Shown piece after piece: positions 38,449 through 47,915 of a stretch of 64,000 nucleotides of DNA (within the stretch, counting starts at the first letter, position 1; every line of letters starts with the position of its first letter). Location of the stretch: positions 1 to 64,000 of the forward strand of contig NZ_JAHSPR010000010.1 in NCBI RefSeq assembly GCF_019132845.1, in the 5' to 3' direction. This DNA is from Advenella alkanexedens (GTDB lineage: Bacteria > Pseudomonadota > Gammaproteobacteria > Burkholderiales > Burkholderiaceae_B). The notes below the pieces were generated by a model. It was given only the letters and a program-made list of their open reading frames with translations. It made no database searches and was not told the origin of the DNA. A program made the position numbers and the translations under genes.

Positions 38449-38588
38449 ATCGGATGACGAAACACATTAAGAATTAAAAAAACATTCTAATGTGCGCTTC
38501 AAGAAAGCAGTCATGCCAAGGTTGTCTCCTCCACCCTCCTCCTTTGGTGGATTTTGCCCAAAATCGCAAGATTTTGGGCATTTTTTTT
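38449..38588 (+). ncRNA. Candidate trans-acting small RNA with anti-Shine-Dalgarno loop
   Basis: This ~140-nt transcript is predicted from a sigma-70 promoter to an intrinsic terminator in the 366-bp gap after coq7. Stem-loop 1 pairs CACATTAAGAAT (38463-38474) with ATTCTAATGTG (38484-38494), with one bulge. Stem-loop 2 is CCACC (38531-38535) with GGTGG (38546-38550) and shows CTCCTCCTTT in the loop; CTCCTCC also occurs just before it. Stem-loop 3 is the terminator. Exposed CUCCUCC is the complement of ribosome-binding sites, a known seed type in several bacterial sRNAs. I know of no named family that it matches. Confidence 0.7.
38555..38588 (+). terminator. Rho-independent terminator of the small RNA candidate
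   Basis: TGCCCAAAATC (38555-38565) and GATTTTGGGCA (38570-38580) form a perfect 11-bp stem with a GCAA tetraloop, followed by eight T residues (38581-38588). This is a textbook strong terminator and the kind of 3' end that Hfq-binding sRNAs carry. Confidence 0.95.
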
Positions 38589-38720
38589 GCCTGTTCGCTA
38601 TACAATAAGCAATAACTCATTTCGGATTTAAAATAAATAAGGGATATCTATTATTTCCTGTATGATTCGGATTTGTTTTATTGCTAATGCCAAAATCGGG
38701 TTTAAACTGAACCTTTTGGT

Positions 38721-39881
38721 TTGTCATTAGTCCTGAATGTTTTTTTGCGCCTTGGGTTTACTTTGAATTTTACTTGGCAATATTTATATATCAGCATAGT
38801 GGCCTTTATGGTGGGCGGCCTCATCGTTGCGTCCGAACGGTGGCATGGTGCCTATACCGGAGACTATGATCTCAATAAACCACAGGCCACGCATAAGCGA
38901 TCAACCCCCCGCATTGGCGGGCTGGCGGTATTTGCCGGTACATTGGCCGGATTGCTGGTGCTGGGCCGTCCCGACAACACCACCCTTAACTGGTTATGGC
39001 CTGCCTTGTTCGTGGCTGCCATGCCGGTATTTGTGGCAGGTATTTTAGAAGACATTACCAAAGATATCGGTTCGGGCAAGCGCTTGCTGGCCGCTTTTGC
39101 ATCGGCTGCGATTGCCTGGTGGTTTTTTGGTGGCGTCAGCCGGGTAGGCTTTTCATTTATAGATCTTATCCTGTCTTTCTGGCCCGTTTCTCTTTTGTTT
39201 ACCATGATCGCGGTGGGCGGTTGCACGCATGCGCTTAATATTGTCGATGGCATGAATGGTTTGGCGGGCATGGTTGCCATGCTCATGGCCAGCTCTATTG
39301 CGTTGGTTGCTTACCAGGTCAATGATTTGGCGATTTTTGCCATTGCGCTGGCCATGGCCTCTTCCATTGTTGGTTTTTTTGTCTGGAACTTTCCTTTCGG
39401 TCGGGTGTTTCTGGGCGATGGTGGCGCCTATTTTATTGGCTTCATGCTGGCTGAACTGGCCGTATTGCTGGTCATACGCAATCCATCGGTATCGCCGTTT
39501 TATGCTTTGGCGGTGTTGTTTTATCCTGTCTTCGAAACCCTGTTTTCGATTTGGCGACGTCGCTTCAAACGCGGGGTTCCGGTTGACCAGCCCGATGCCT
39601 TGCATTTGCATCAGCTTATTTTTCGTCGCCTGGTACGGGTCACTTTCAGCCGTACGGGGCGTGATGCCGTGCCGGCTTTGTGTAATGCCTTGACCTCACC
39701 TTATCTGTGGGTGCTTACCTTGATTGGTCTGGTGCCTGCCACCATTTTCTGGGATGACGCGGTTTTGCTTTGTATCAGTATGCTGGTTTTTTCTTCGGTA
39801 TATATTTGGCTTTATTCACGCCTGGTCGCATGGCGTTGTCCACGCTGGCTGTTGCTGCCTTCGGTTTCACGTAAACGATGA
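38721..39881 (+). CDS. WecA/MraY-family polyprenyl-phosphate glycosyl-1-phosphate transferase
   Basis: This 386-aa protein has about ten membrane helices and belongs to the WecA/WbpL group, which moves a sugar-1-phosphate onto undecaprenyl phosphate to start O-antigen or capsule synthesis. Conserved loops are GILEDITKDIGSGKR, ALNIVDGMNGLAG, FLGDGGAYFIGF and the HLHQLIFRR His-box. It opens the glycan cluster. The start is uncertain: TTG 38721 keeps the first helix, while the first ATG (38809) would cut into it. No good ribosome-binding site is seen. The likely substrate is UDP-GlcNAc or a related UDP-HexNAc, by inference from the next genes. Confidence 0.88.
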   Translation: MSLVLNVFLRLGFTLNFTWQYLYISIVAFMVGGLIVASERWHGAYTGDYDLNKPQATHKRSTPRIGGLAVFAGTLAGLLVLGRPDNTTLNWLWPALFVAAMPVFVAGILEDITKDIGSGKRLLAAFASAAIAWWFFGGVSRVGFSFIDLILSFWPVSLLFTMIAVGGCTHALNIVDGMNGLAGMVAMLMASSIALVAYQVNDLAIFAIALAMASSIVGFFVWNFPFGRVFLGDGGAYFIGFMLAELAVLLVIRNPSVSPFYALAVLFYPVFETLFSIWRRRFKRGVPVDQPDALHLHQLIFRRLVRVTFSRTGRDAVPALCNALTSPYLWVLTLIGLVPATIFWDDAVLLCISMLVFSSVYIWLYSRLVAWRCPRWLLLPSVSRKR

Positions 39882-39994
39882 CATTCGCAAAAGATATATT
39901 TCATCATCTTGGGTTTCTGGTTTTTCTGGATAACCCTGATTGTTACAATCAAAAATTCTGCAAAATTATTTAGCTATTCCTTTGGGAGAAATTC

Positions 39995-41269
39995 GTGCAA
40001 GTTCAAGATATTAAATTGGCAGTTATCGGCCTGGGCTACGTAGGATTGCCTTTAGCGGTTGAATTTGGCAAAAAAAGGCCGGTATTGGGGTTTGATATTA
40101 ACCAAAGCCGTATTGCCGAACTGCAGGGCGGACAGGATCACACGCTGGAAGTCAGCAGCGAAGAACTTGCCGAAGCACCACACTTGCAATTCAGTGCCAA
40201 TCAGGAAGATCTGGCCAAGGCCAATACTTTCATTGTGACGGTGCCCACTCCCATTGATGAATACAAGCGCCCCGATCTGACACCATTGGTAAAAGCCAGT
40301 GAAACCATTGGCAAGGTCCTGAAAAAAGGCGATATTGTCATTTATGAATCCACGGTCTATCCCGGTGCCACCGAAGAAGATTGTGTGCCGGTGCTGGAAA
40401 AATTCTCTGGTTTAAAGTACAACGTGGATTTTTTTGCCGGTTACAGCCCCGAGCGCATTAACCCGGGCGATAAGGCACACCGTGTTTCCACCATCAAGAA
40501 AGTCACTTCCGGCTCCACGCCTGAAGTGGCCGAGGTGGTTGACCAGTTATACCGTGAAATTATTGTTGCCGGTACCCATAAGGCCAGCAGCATTCGGGTG
40601 GCCGAAGCCGCCAAGGTGATTGAGAACACCCAGCGTGACGTGAATATTGCGCTCATCAATGAGCTGGCGCTTATTTTCAATAAAATGGGTATTGATACCG
40701 AGGCCGTGCTGGAAGCGGCGGGCACCAAATGGAATTTCCTGCCGTTCCGGCCCGGTCTGGTGGGCGGTCACTGCATTGGCGTTGATCCTTATTATTTAAC
40801 CCACAAAGCCCAGTCCATTGGCTATCACCCTGAAATTATTCTGGCCGGTCGTCGCCTGAACGACAGCATGGGGCCTTATGTGGTGGCCCAGCTGGTTAAG
40901 GCCATGACGAAAAAATGCATCCAGGTCCAGGGTGCCAAAGTGCTGGTAATGGGCTTAACCTTCAAGGAAAATTGCCCCGACCTGCGCAATACCCGGGTGG
41001 TGGACATCCTTAAGGAGTTGGATGAATACAATATGGATGTCGATGTGTACGATCCATGGGTGGATGCCCAGGAAGCGCAGCGCGAGTATGGTGTGACTCC
41101 TGTCAGCCAGGTTCAGCAGGGTGTTTATGATGGCATCATTCTGGCCGTTTCCCATAAGCAGTTTGTGGAAATGGGTGCAGAGGCGATTCGTGCGCTGGGC
41201 AAACCTGTCCATGTTCTGTACGACCTGAAATACGTGTTAACGGCAGAACAGGCTGATATTCGTCTTTAA
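39995..41269 (+). CDS. tviB: UDP-N-acetylglucosamine 6-dehydrogenase (TviB/WbpA type)
   Basis: This 424-aa nucleotide-sugar dehydrogenase oxidises C6 of UDP-GlcNAc to give UDP-GlcNAcA. The NAD-binding start [16 protein letters not shown], the central [12 protein letters not shown] typical of the Vi-antigen TviB group, and the catalytic cysteine in [14 protein letters not shown] are present. The start is GTG 39995 with GGGAG (39983-39987) upstream; no ATG fits better. It is followed by tviC, the usual pair that yields UDP-GalNAcA. It lies 113 bp after the WecA-like gene. Confidence 0.93.
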   Translation: MQVQDIKLAVIGLGYVGLPLAVEFGKKRPVLGFDINQSRIAELQGGQDHTLEVSSEELAEAPHLQFSANQEDLAKANTFIVTVPTPIDEYKRPDLTPLVKASETIGKVLKKGDIVIYESTVYPGATEEDCVPVLEKFSGLKYNVDFFAGYSPERINPGDKAHRVSTIKKVTSGSTPEVAEVVDQLYREIIVAGTHKASSIRVAEAAKVIENTQRDVNIALINELALIFNKMGIDTEAVLEAAGTKWNFLPFRPGLVGGHCIGVDPYYLTHKAQSIGYHPEIILAGRRLNDSMGPYVVAQLVKAMTKKCIQVQGAKVLVMGLTFKENCPDLRNTRVVDILKELDEYNMDVDVYDPWVDAQEAQREYGVTPVSQVQQGVYDGIILAVSHKQFVEMGAEAIRALGKPVHVLYDLKYVLTAEQADIRL

Positions 41270-41291
41270 TTGGGTAAAAGGAAAATAAAGC

Positions 41292-42317
41292 ATGAGTCAG
41301 GCATTTGAAATGTTGAAAGCCGATTTACAGCGTCAGCCCCGTACATGGCTGGTAACCGGTTGTGCCGGTTTTATCGGCTCCAACCTGCTGGAAACGCTTT
41401 TGCGGCTTAATCAGAAAGTGGTTGGGCTGGACAACTTTGCAACCGGTTATCAGCATAATCTTGATGAAGTCCAGAGCCAGGTTTCCGACTCGCAATGGCG
41501 CAACTTCAATTTTATCGAAGGAGATATCCGCAACCTGGAAACCTGTCGCCAGGCATGTGAAGGTGTGGATATCGTGTTGCATCAGGCAGCCTTGGGTTCG
41601 GTGCCGCGTTCCATCAATGATCCCATTACCACCAATGAAGTGAATATTGGCGGCTTTCTCAACATGATGGTGGCGGCCCGTGATGCGGGGGTCACTTCAT
41701 TTGTGTTTGCAGCTTCCAGCTCCACCTATGGTGATCACCCCGATTTGCCTAAAGTGGAAGATAAAATCGGCAATCCCTTGTCGCCTTATGCGGTAACCAA
41801 GTATGTCGATGAGCTGTATGCCAGTGTTTTTGCCCGTACCTATGGTTTCCGTTCAATTGGCCTGCGTTATTTCAATGTGTTTGGCAAACGCCAGGATCCT
41901 GATGGCGCTTATGCAGCCGTCATTCCCAAATGGACGGCTGCCATGATCAAGGGTGAAGATGTCCTGGTCAATGGTGATGGTGAAACCAGCCGTGATTTTT
42001 GCTTTGTGGATAATGCCGTACAGGCCAATCTGCTGGCGGGGGCCAATATGCCTGAAAGTGGTTTCGAGGTGTATAACGTGGCGGTTAATGCAAGAACCAG
42101 CCTGAATGAGTTGTTTTCCTACTTGTCTGCCACCTTGGCTGCCAATGGTATTCAGTATGACAAACAACCGGTTTACCGTGATTTTCGTCAGGGCGATGTG
42201 CGTCATTCACAGGCGGATATCGGCAAGGCACAGGCGCAGTTGGGCTATGCGCCCAGCCATACTATTCTTCAGGGTATTGAAACCGCTATGCCCTGGTATA
42301 TTCAATTCTTGAAATAG
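41292..42317 (+). CDS. tviC: UDP-GlcNAc(A) 4-epimerase, TviC/WbpP type SDR
   Basis: This 341-aa extended short-chain dehydrogenase/reductase interconverts the gluco and galacto forms of UDP-N-acetylhexosamines or their uronic acids. The nucleotide-binding motif [12 protein letters not shown], the [15 protein letters not shown] segment and the catalytic YAVTK motif are visible. It starts 22 bp after tviB. With TviB it should make UDP-GalNAcA, the Vi-antigen precursor, here for another glycan since no Vi polymerisation genes are present. Confidence 0.93.
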   Translation: MSQAFEMLKADLQRQPRTWLVTGCAGFIGSNLLETLLRLNQKVVGLDNFATGYQHNLDEVQSQVSDSQWRNFNFIEGDIRNLETCRQACEGVDIVLHQAALGSVPRSINDPITTNEVNIGGFLNMMVAARDAGVTSFVFAASSSTYGDHPDLPKVEDKIGNPLSPYAVTKYVDELYASVFARTYGFRSIGLRYFNVFGKRQDPDGAYAAVIPKWTAAMIKGEDVLVNGDGETSRDFCFVDNAVQANLLAGANMPESGFEVYNVAVNARTSLNELFSYLSATLAANGIQYDKQPVYRDFRQGDVRHSQADIGKAQAQLGYAPSHTILQGIETAMPWYIQFLK

Positions 42318-42324
42318 TCTTTTT

Positions 42325-43680
42325 TTGAAGCAGCTTCGTATCAGGCTTAACCGCCTGCACCCCGATCATAAGCGTATTGCCCAAGGGGCAATGCGCGTTG
42401 CGTTCTTTTTACTGATCGGGAAAATGGCCGGTGCCATCAAGGAAATTGCGGTGGCTCACCGTTACGGGGTAAGCGATGTCGTGGATGCTTACCAGTTCAC
42501 CCTAACCATGGCCAATTGGTTACCGGTAACCATGGTGGGTGCCTTCTCAATCGTTCTTATCCCTACGCTGGTCAAGGTTCGGTATGCCGGCCAGCATGAG
42601 CGCTCCCGTTTTATTCGTGAATTGCAGGGCTGGATTGTGGTGCTGGGAGTACTGCTTTCCATGGGTACCTATTTTTTCTGGCCAGAAGTTTTGCAATATA
42701 CGGGTGGCAACTTAAGTGAGCAAACCAGACAGGCCAGTAGCGAGCTGATCCAAGCCTTTGCGCCTGCTGTCCTGCTTACGCTGGTTATAGGGGTATGTAC
42801 TTCCCGACTGCGGGCCCACGAGCGGCACATCAATAACCTGTTGGACAGTATACCTGCCCTAATGATTCTGCTGGCTATCCTGATAACACCGGGTAATACC
42901 AGCGTTTATCCGCTACTATGGGGTACATTGCTGGGTTATCTGGTGCAGGCAATATGGTTATCCGCGCTGGCACGCAAGGCGGATGGTGCTCATTGGCGCT
43001 GGCCCAGACCGGGTTTGCAATCACCGCAGTGGCCCATGTTGCTGAATGCGGCCGGTATTATGCTGATTGGGCAAGTCGCCATGAGTTTTGTTGGGCCGCT
43101 TGATCAAATGGCGGCAGCCAGTCTGGGCGATAATGCCAATGCAACCCTGGGTTATGCAACCCGTTTGCTGTCGCTGGTTATCGGGATCGGTGCCGCTTCA
43201 GTGGGCCGCGCAGCGTTGCCGGTCTTGGCCGATGTGCAAAGTCGTGGCAACCCCGCCCAGGCACGTACCATGGCGCTTAAATGGTCGGCTTTAATGTTAA
43301 TGGCGGGTACGATAGCGGTTTTGTTTGGCTGGTTTCTGGCGCCCTGGCTGGTAAAGCTCCTGTTTGAAAATGGGGCATTTACTGCACAAGATACAATGAA
43401 AGTGGCCTCGGTGCTGCGCTGGGGGCTATTGCAATTGCCTTTTTATTTTGGCGTATTGATCCTGGTTCAGTTAATGGCCAGCCAGAACCGTTATAAACTG
43501 ATGGCCATTATTGCCATTGGCAATTTTTCATTAAAGGCATGTATGAATGTCATACTTGCTCCTGTAATGGGCGCCGAAGGCATTATGCTGGCGACAAGTC
43601 TCATGTATTTGTTGTCTTATCTCTGTTATTTTTTTGCGGTCCTGAAATATGGCGCGACAAAAAAAACTTCTTCAGCCTGA
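42325..43680 (+). CDS. MurJ/MviN-family lipid-linked glycan flippase
   Basis: This 451-aa protein has about 12-14 membrane helices and resembles the MOP-superfamily MurJ proteins (GKMAGAIKEIAVAHRYGVSDVVDAY near the N-terminus). MurJ itself flips lipid II. A copy inside a glycan cluster probably exports the undecaprenyl-linked oligosaccharide in place of a Wzx. It starts eight bases after tviC with TTG 42325 and a poor ribosome-binding site; ATG 42391 (MRVAFF) is an alternative. Whether the genome has another murJ for peptidoglycan cannot be seen here. Confidence 0.8.
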   Translation: MKQLRIRLNRLHPDHKRIAQGAMRVAFFLLIGKMAGAIKEIAVAHRYGVSDVVDAYQFTLTMANWLPVTMVGAFSIVLIPTLVKVRYAGQHERSRFIRELQGWIVVLGVLLSMGTYFFWPEVLQYTGGNLSEQTRQASSELIQAFAPAVLLTLVIGVCTSRLRAHERHINNLLDSIPALMILLAILITPGNTSVYPLLWGTLLGYLVQAIWLSALARKADGAHWRWPRPGLQSPQWPMLLNAAGIMLIGQVAMSFVGPLDQMAAASLGDNANATLGYATRLLSLVIGIGAASVGRAALPVLADVQSRGNPAQARTMALKWSALMLMAGTIAVLFGWFLAPWLVKLLFENGAFTAQDTMKVASVLRWGLLQLPFYFGVLILVQLMASQNRYKLMAIIAIGNFSLKACMNVILAPVMGAEGIMLATSLMYLLSYLCYFFAVLKYGATKKTSSA

Positions 43681-43687
43681 ATTAAAT

Positions 43688-44842
43688 ATGTCTTTCGAGA
43701 TGCATACGAAAACCCCTCCTTTGCGAATCATGCTGTTTATTCATTCACTTCGAGGAGGAGGTGCCGAGCGGGTGGCGGTTGATTTGGCCGCACGCTGGAT
43801 TGCCAATGGGCATGATGTCTTGCTGGTGACCCAGACCGATGACTCTGAAGATGCTTATGAGTTGAATAAACAGGTGCAGCGGATTTGCCTGAATACGGCT
43901 GGCCTTAAGGGGGTTATGGCCAATTTGCGGCGAGTTTATATTTTGCGCCGGGAAATCAGGCGTCACCGTCCTGATATCGTGATTGGTTTCATGACAACCT
44001 CTTCCATTCTGGCGGTTTTGGCTGCTTCGGGCATCTCGGGTTGTCATGTGATTGCGACCGAACATACCCATCCACCGTCCCAAACACTGTCCGGCCTGTG
44101 GCAAAAACTGCGTCGTTATACCTACCCCAAGGCTTCCAAGGTGATTGCCCTGACTCACGGGACAGAAGCGTGGCTTGAGAAGCATGTACCTGGATCGAAT
44201 ATTGCCGTGATACCCAATGCGGTGCATTGGCCGCTTGAAAATAAAGAACCGGCTATTCAATATGAAAAAGCACCAGGTCGCAAGCTTTTGCTGGGGGTGG
44301 GGCGCTTGCATCATGACAAAGGGTTCGATTTGTTAATCAATGCCTTTGCCTCTATTGCCCATTTGCATCCCGAATGGGATTTGGTTATTTTGGGTGAGGG
44401 TGACAAGCGGGACGCGTTGCAAAAGCAGCTTGAAGAGGCCGGCATGAATGAGCGTATTTCCATGCCGGGAAGGGCCGGGAATATGCTTGCCTGGTCCAGG
44501 ATGGTGGATATTTACGTGTTGAGTTCGCGCGCGGAAGGCCTGTCAAACAGCCTGCTTGAGGCCATGGCCTGTGGCGTGCCCAGTGTGGCCTTCGATTGTG
44601 ATACCGGACCTCGCGAAATCATTCGCCCCGATCTGGATGGTGTGCTGGTGCAACCCGCCGAAGATGAGGAGGCCCTGGCTGCCCATTTGTCGGCCCTCAT
44701 GTTCAATCAGGCCAAACAGGTGGAGTTGGGCAAGCGGGCAATTGATGTTCGTGACCGTTTCTCAATGCGCCGGATTTCAGGGTTGTGGGAGCAAGTGTTC
44801 AATGAAGTCCTGGACCATAAAAAGAATGGCCAAAAGGGGTAA
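43688..44842 (+). CDS. GT4-family glycosyltransferase 1
   Basis: This 384-aa cytosolic or peripheral GT-B glycosyltransferase has the N-terminal glycine loop HSLRGGGAERVAVDLA (acceptor side) and the donor-binding region LLLGVGRLHHDKGFDLLINAF with the EX7E-type motif EGLSNSLLEAMACG. The donor sugar is unknown. ATG 43688 lies just past the stop of the flippase gene; ATG 43649 inside that gene is in frame but adds an unlikely Lys-rich leader. It is followed by asnB two bases later. Confidence 0.85.
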   Translation: MSFEMHTKTPPLRIMLFIHSLRGGGAERVAVDLAARWIANGHDVLLVTQTDDSEDAYELNKQVQRICLNTAGLKGVMANLRRVYILRREIRRHRPDIVIGFMTTSSILAVLAASGISGCHVIATEHTHPPSQTLSGLWQKLRRYTYPKASKVIALTHGTEAWLEKHVPGSNIAVIPNAVHWPLENKEPAIQYEKAPGRKLLLGVGRLHHDKGFDLLINAFASIAHLHPEWDLVILGEGDKRDALQKQLEEAGMNERISMPGRAGNMLAWSRMVDIYVLSSRAEGLSNSLLEAMACGVPSVAFDCDTGPREIIRPDLDGVLVQPAEDEEALAAHLSALMFNQAKQVELGKRAIDVRDRFSMRRISGLWEQVFNEVLDHKKNGQKG

Positions 44843-44844
44843 GC

Positions 44845-46740
44845 ATGTGTGGAATAGTGGGTATTGCAGGCAGCTACGAGGGCAAGGAAAACATACTGCG
44901 TGACAGTTGTCGCAAAATTGCTTACCGTGGCCCCGATAGCCAGGGTGTCTGGCTAAGTCAGGAAGGACAGATCGGTTTTGGTCATGTCAGGCTGGCCATT
45001 CAGGATTTATCCGTGCAGGGGCACCAGCCCATGGCTTCGGCAGACCAGCGTTTCATGATGGTGTTTAACGGGGAAATTTACAATCATCTTGAATTGCGTG
45101 CACAACTGGAACAAAGTGCTCAGGCACCGGCCTGGCGTGGCCATTCCGATACCGAAACGTTGCTGGCCTGTTTTTGTGCCTGGGGCATCGCGCAAACCCT
45201 GAAAAAGGCCATAGGCATGTTTGCCATTGCGGTCTGGGACCAGCAAGAAAAAAAACTAACCCTGGCGCGCGACCGCTTTGGTGAAAAGCCCTTGTACTAT
45301 GGTTTTACCAGGCAGGGGCTGGTATTTGCCTCGGAACTCAAGGCCATGATGGATGTGCCCGGGTTTGAAAAAACACTTAACCGTGATGCAGTGACTTTAT
45401 TGCTTAGGCACAACTACATTCCTGCGCCTCATAGTATTTTTCAGGATGTTTTTAAGTTGCCCCCAGGCACCTGGTTAAGCCTGTCTGAACAGGACTGGCA
45501 AAACAGGCGCAAACCGGAGCCACAGGTTTACTGGTCTGCTTATGAAACAGCCCGGCAGCAACCCAAGGTTCATTACGAATCTGATGATGCCGCGATTGAT
45601 GCGCTGGCAGGCGTACTTTCCCGGTCCATTCAGTCACAGTTGATTTCCGATGTGGAGCTGGGCGCGTTTTTGTCCGGGGGGACCGATTCATCCCTGATTG
45701 TCGCCTTGATGCAGCAGCAAAGCGCACAGGCCGTCAAGACTTTTTCCATCGGTTTTCATGAAAAAAAATATAATGAAGCCGAATATGCAAGGTCTATTGC
45801 CCAACATTTGGGTACCGATCATACCGAGCTGTACGTCAGTGCCAATGACGGCCTTGCCTTGGTGCAATCGTTACCCGCCATGTACGATGAGCCGTTTGCC
45901 GATTCTTCACAAATTCCCATGGCGCTGGTAACGAAAATGGCATCCCAGTCGGTAACGGTGGCTTTATCGGGAGACGCCGGGGATGAACTGTTTGGTGGCT
46001 ATTCCCGCTATCAGCGGGCTGCGTCCTGGTGGGATCGTCGTGAAAAAACCGTGCCTTTAGTCCGTTCGCTGGTGGCCAGCGCAGCGGGAAAACTGGCCCC
46101 GGGTTTTGGTGGCAATAAAAAAGACAAATTGCAAAAGCTGCAGGAAGTGCTGCGTGCCACCGATGCGGTTGATTTTTACCGGCAGTTTGTTTCATACTGG
46201 AAAGATCCGTCAAGCGTGGTGTTGGGGGGTCGGGAGCTGGCAACCGCTTTCAGCCTGGCACCCATTGGTTCTTTTCTTGAAACCATGATGATTGTCGATA
46301 CGGTTTCTTATTTGCCCGATGATATTCTGGTCAAGGTTGACAGGGCTGCCATGGCGTGCTCTCTGGAAACGCGAGTTCCTTTGCTGGATCCCCATATGTT
46401 TGAATTTGCCTGGGGTCTTGAAGACAAATACCGGGTGCGTGATGGCCAGAACAAGTGGCTGTTGAAACAGCTTTTATACCGACTGGTGCCCCGTTCCTTG
46501 CTGGATCGCCCTAAAAAGGGTTTTTCGGTACCGATGGGTGAGTGGCTGAGAGGTCCGCTGAAAGATTGGGCCAGCGATTTGCTTGATCCTGTCCGCCTGC
46601 GCAAGCAGGGTTTGCTTGATGTGGCCCAGATACATGAACGCTGGCAACAGCACCAGGCGCAGCAGTTTGACTGGAGCCCTCATTTGTGGGGGGTCTTGAT
46701 GTTGCAAGCCTGGATGGATCATTACGATATACAGGGCTAA
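44845..46740 (+). CDS. asnB: Asparagine synthetase (glutamine-hydrolysing)/AsnB-type amidotransferase
   Basis: This 631-aa enzyme has an N-terminal class II glutaminase with the Cys nucleophile (MCGIVGIAG) and a C-terminal ATP-pyrophosphatase domain with SGGTDSS and SGDAGDELFGGYSRY. AsnB makes asparagine, but homologues in surface-polysaccharide clusters amidate uronic acids. Given that TviB/TviC supply an N-acetylhexosaminuronic acid, such a role is a reasonable inference here. It is tightly packed between glycosyltransferase genes and has a good ribosome-binding site (AAAAGGGG). Confidence 0.9.
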   Translation: MCGIVGIAGSYEGKENILRDSCRKIAYRGPDSQGVWLSQEGQIGFGHVRLAIQDLSVQGHQPMASADQRFMMVFNGEIYNHLELRAQLEQSAQAPAWRGHSDTETLLACFCAWGIAQTLKKAIGMFAIAVWDQQEKKLTLARDRFGEKPLYYGFTRQGLVFASELKAMMDVPGFEKTLNRDAVTLLLRHNYIPAPHSIFQDVFKLPPGTWLSLSEQDWQNRRKPEPQVYWSAYETARQQPKVHYESDDAAIDALAGVLSRSIQSQLISDVELGAFLSGGTDSSLIVALMQQQSAQAVKTFSIGFHEKKYNEAEYARSIAQHLGTDHTELYVSANDGLALVQSLPAMYDEPFADSSQIPMALVTKMASQSVTVALSGDAGDELFGGYSRYQRAASWWDRREKTVPLVRSLVASAAGKLAPGFGGNKKDKLQKLQEVLRATDAVDFYRQFVSYWKDPSSVVLGGRELATAFSLAPIGSFLETMMIVDTVSYLPDDILVKVDRAAMACSLETRVPLLDPHMFEFAWGLEDKYRVRDGQNKWLLKQLLYRLVPRSLLDRPKKGFSVPMGEWLRGPLKDWASDLLDPVRLRKQGLLDVAQIHERWQQHQAQQFDWSPHLWGVLMLQAWMDHYDIQG

Positions 46741-46784
46741 TATTCTGCGGCAAGGTCGTAAGACATAATAAAAGGTTGGGCATT

Positions 46785-47915
46785 ATGAAAATCATGTTGC
46801 TGGTCAGTTCAATGAATGCAGGGGGTGCCGAGCGTGTTGCCGCCACATTGGCAAATGCCTGGGTCAGACAGGGTCATCAAGTGGTGCTTGTGCCTTGTTT
46901 TTCAAAAGGGAGCGGTCAATCGTTTTACCCTTTGTCTTCCGAAGTCCAGGTGCGATGGCTGGCCGATGAGTTGCCCCGTCAGAAGTGGCTGGGCCGGCTC
47001 AGTAAACCGTTTGTGCTCAGGAAGCGAATCAGGGCGGAACAGCCGGATGTGATCGTTTCTTTTCTGACCAATGTGAATGTGACGGCCTTGATGGCAACCC
47101 GCGGCATTGATATTCCCCTGATTGTTTGTGAAAGGACCCACCCAGTGGTGAGTAGCAATATTGGCGGCTTTCTGAAGGTGTTGCGCAATAAGCTGTACCC
47201 TCAGGCTGATGCCGTGATGATTCAGACTGCCGATGCGGCAAAGGCGTTCATGCAGGTACTGCCTGGCCTGAAGCATGTGGCGGTTATCCCGAATCCTCTG
47301 CCCGAGGGGATTGAGCAGCAGATGAGCTGCAATGGGCTTTGTAACGTCAGCGGGCGCAAGACACTGGTTGCTATGGGGCGCTTTGTGCCTGCCAAGCAGT
47401 TTGATGTGCTGATCGATGTTTTTACCTCGGTTAGCCAGGACTATCCCGATTGGGACTTATGTATCTGGGGGGATGGCCCAGAGCGTGCGGCCTTGATTGA
47501 CAAGGTGAAAAAAAAGGGTTGTAGCCAGCGGATTACCTTGCCGGGTAAAACGACTGAACCCTGGGCGGAACTGTCACATGCCCATGCATTTGCCATGACG
47601 TCGCGTGTGGAAGGTTTTCCCAATGTCCTGCTCGAGGCAATGGCGTTGGGATTGCCCTGTATCAGTTTTGATTGTCCCAGTGGTCCGGCAGAGTTGACAC
47701 AACAGGGAACGGTGGGTTTGCTGGTGCGCCTGAATGACAGGCTTGAACTGGAAAAGGCAATCCGGCGGTTTTTCGGTGATGATGAGTTTCGGTGTGCTTT
47801 GGGTGCCCGTGGCAAACAGGCGGTCTGGTCCAGATATAGGCTTGAAACGGTCTTGCTGCAGTGGGATGCGCTTTTCAGGCAAGTGGGTGTGCCGGTTTCA
47901 GGCAAAATGGAATGA
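46785..47915 (+). CDS. GT4-family glycosyltransferase 2
   Basis: This 376-aa GT-B glycosyltransferase starts with MKIMLLVSSMNAGGAERVAA, the acceptor-side glycine loop, and has the donor segment TLVAMGRFVPAKQFDVLIDVF and the EX7E motif EGFPNVLLEAMALG. It resembles GalNAc- or GlcNAc-transferring cluster enzymes such as PglJ/PglH types, but the specificity is not readable. ATG 46785 follows AAAGG; a longer frame overlaps asnB. Its stop overlaps the next start by ATGA. Confidence 0.85.
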   Translation: MKIMLLVSSMNAGGAERVAATLANAWVRQGHQVVLVPCFSKGSGQSFYPLSSEVQVRWLADELPRQKWLGRLSKPFVLRKRIRAEQPDVIVSFLTNVNVTALMATRGIDIPLIVCERTHPVVSSNIGGFLKVLRNKLYPQADAVMIQTADAAKAFMQVLPGLKHVAVIPNPLPEGIEQQMSCNGLCNVSGRKTLVAMGRFVPAKQFDVLIDVFTSVSQDYPDWDLCIWGDGPERAALIDKVKKKGCSQRITLPGKTTEPWAELSHAHAFAMTSRVEGFPNVLLEAMALGLPCISFDCPSGPAELTQQGTVGLLVRLNDRLELEKAIRRFFGDDEFRCALGARGKQAVWSRYRLETVLLQWDALFRQVGVPVSGKME

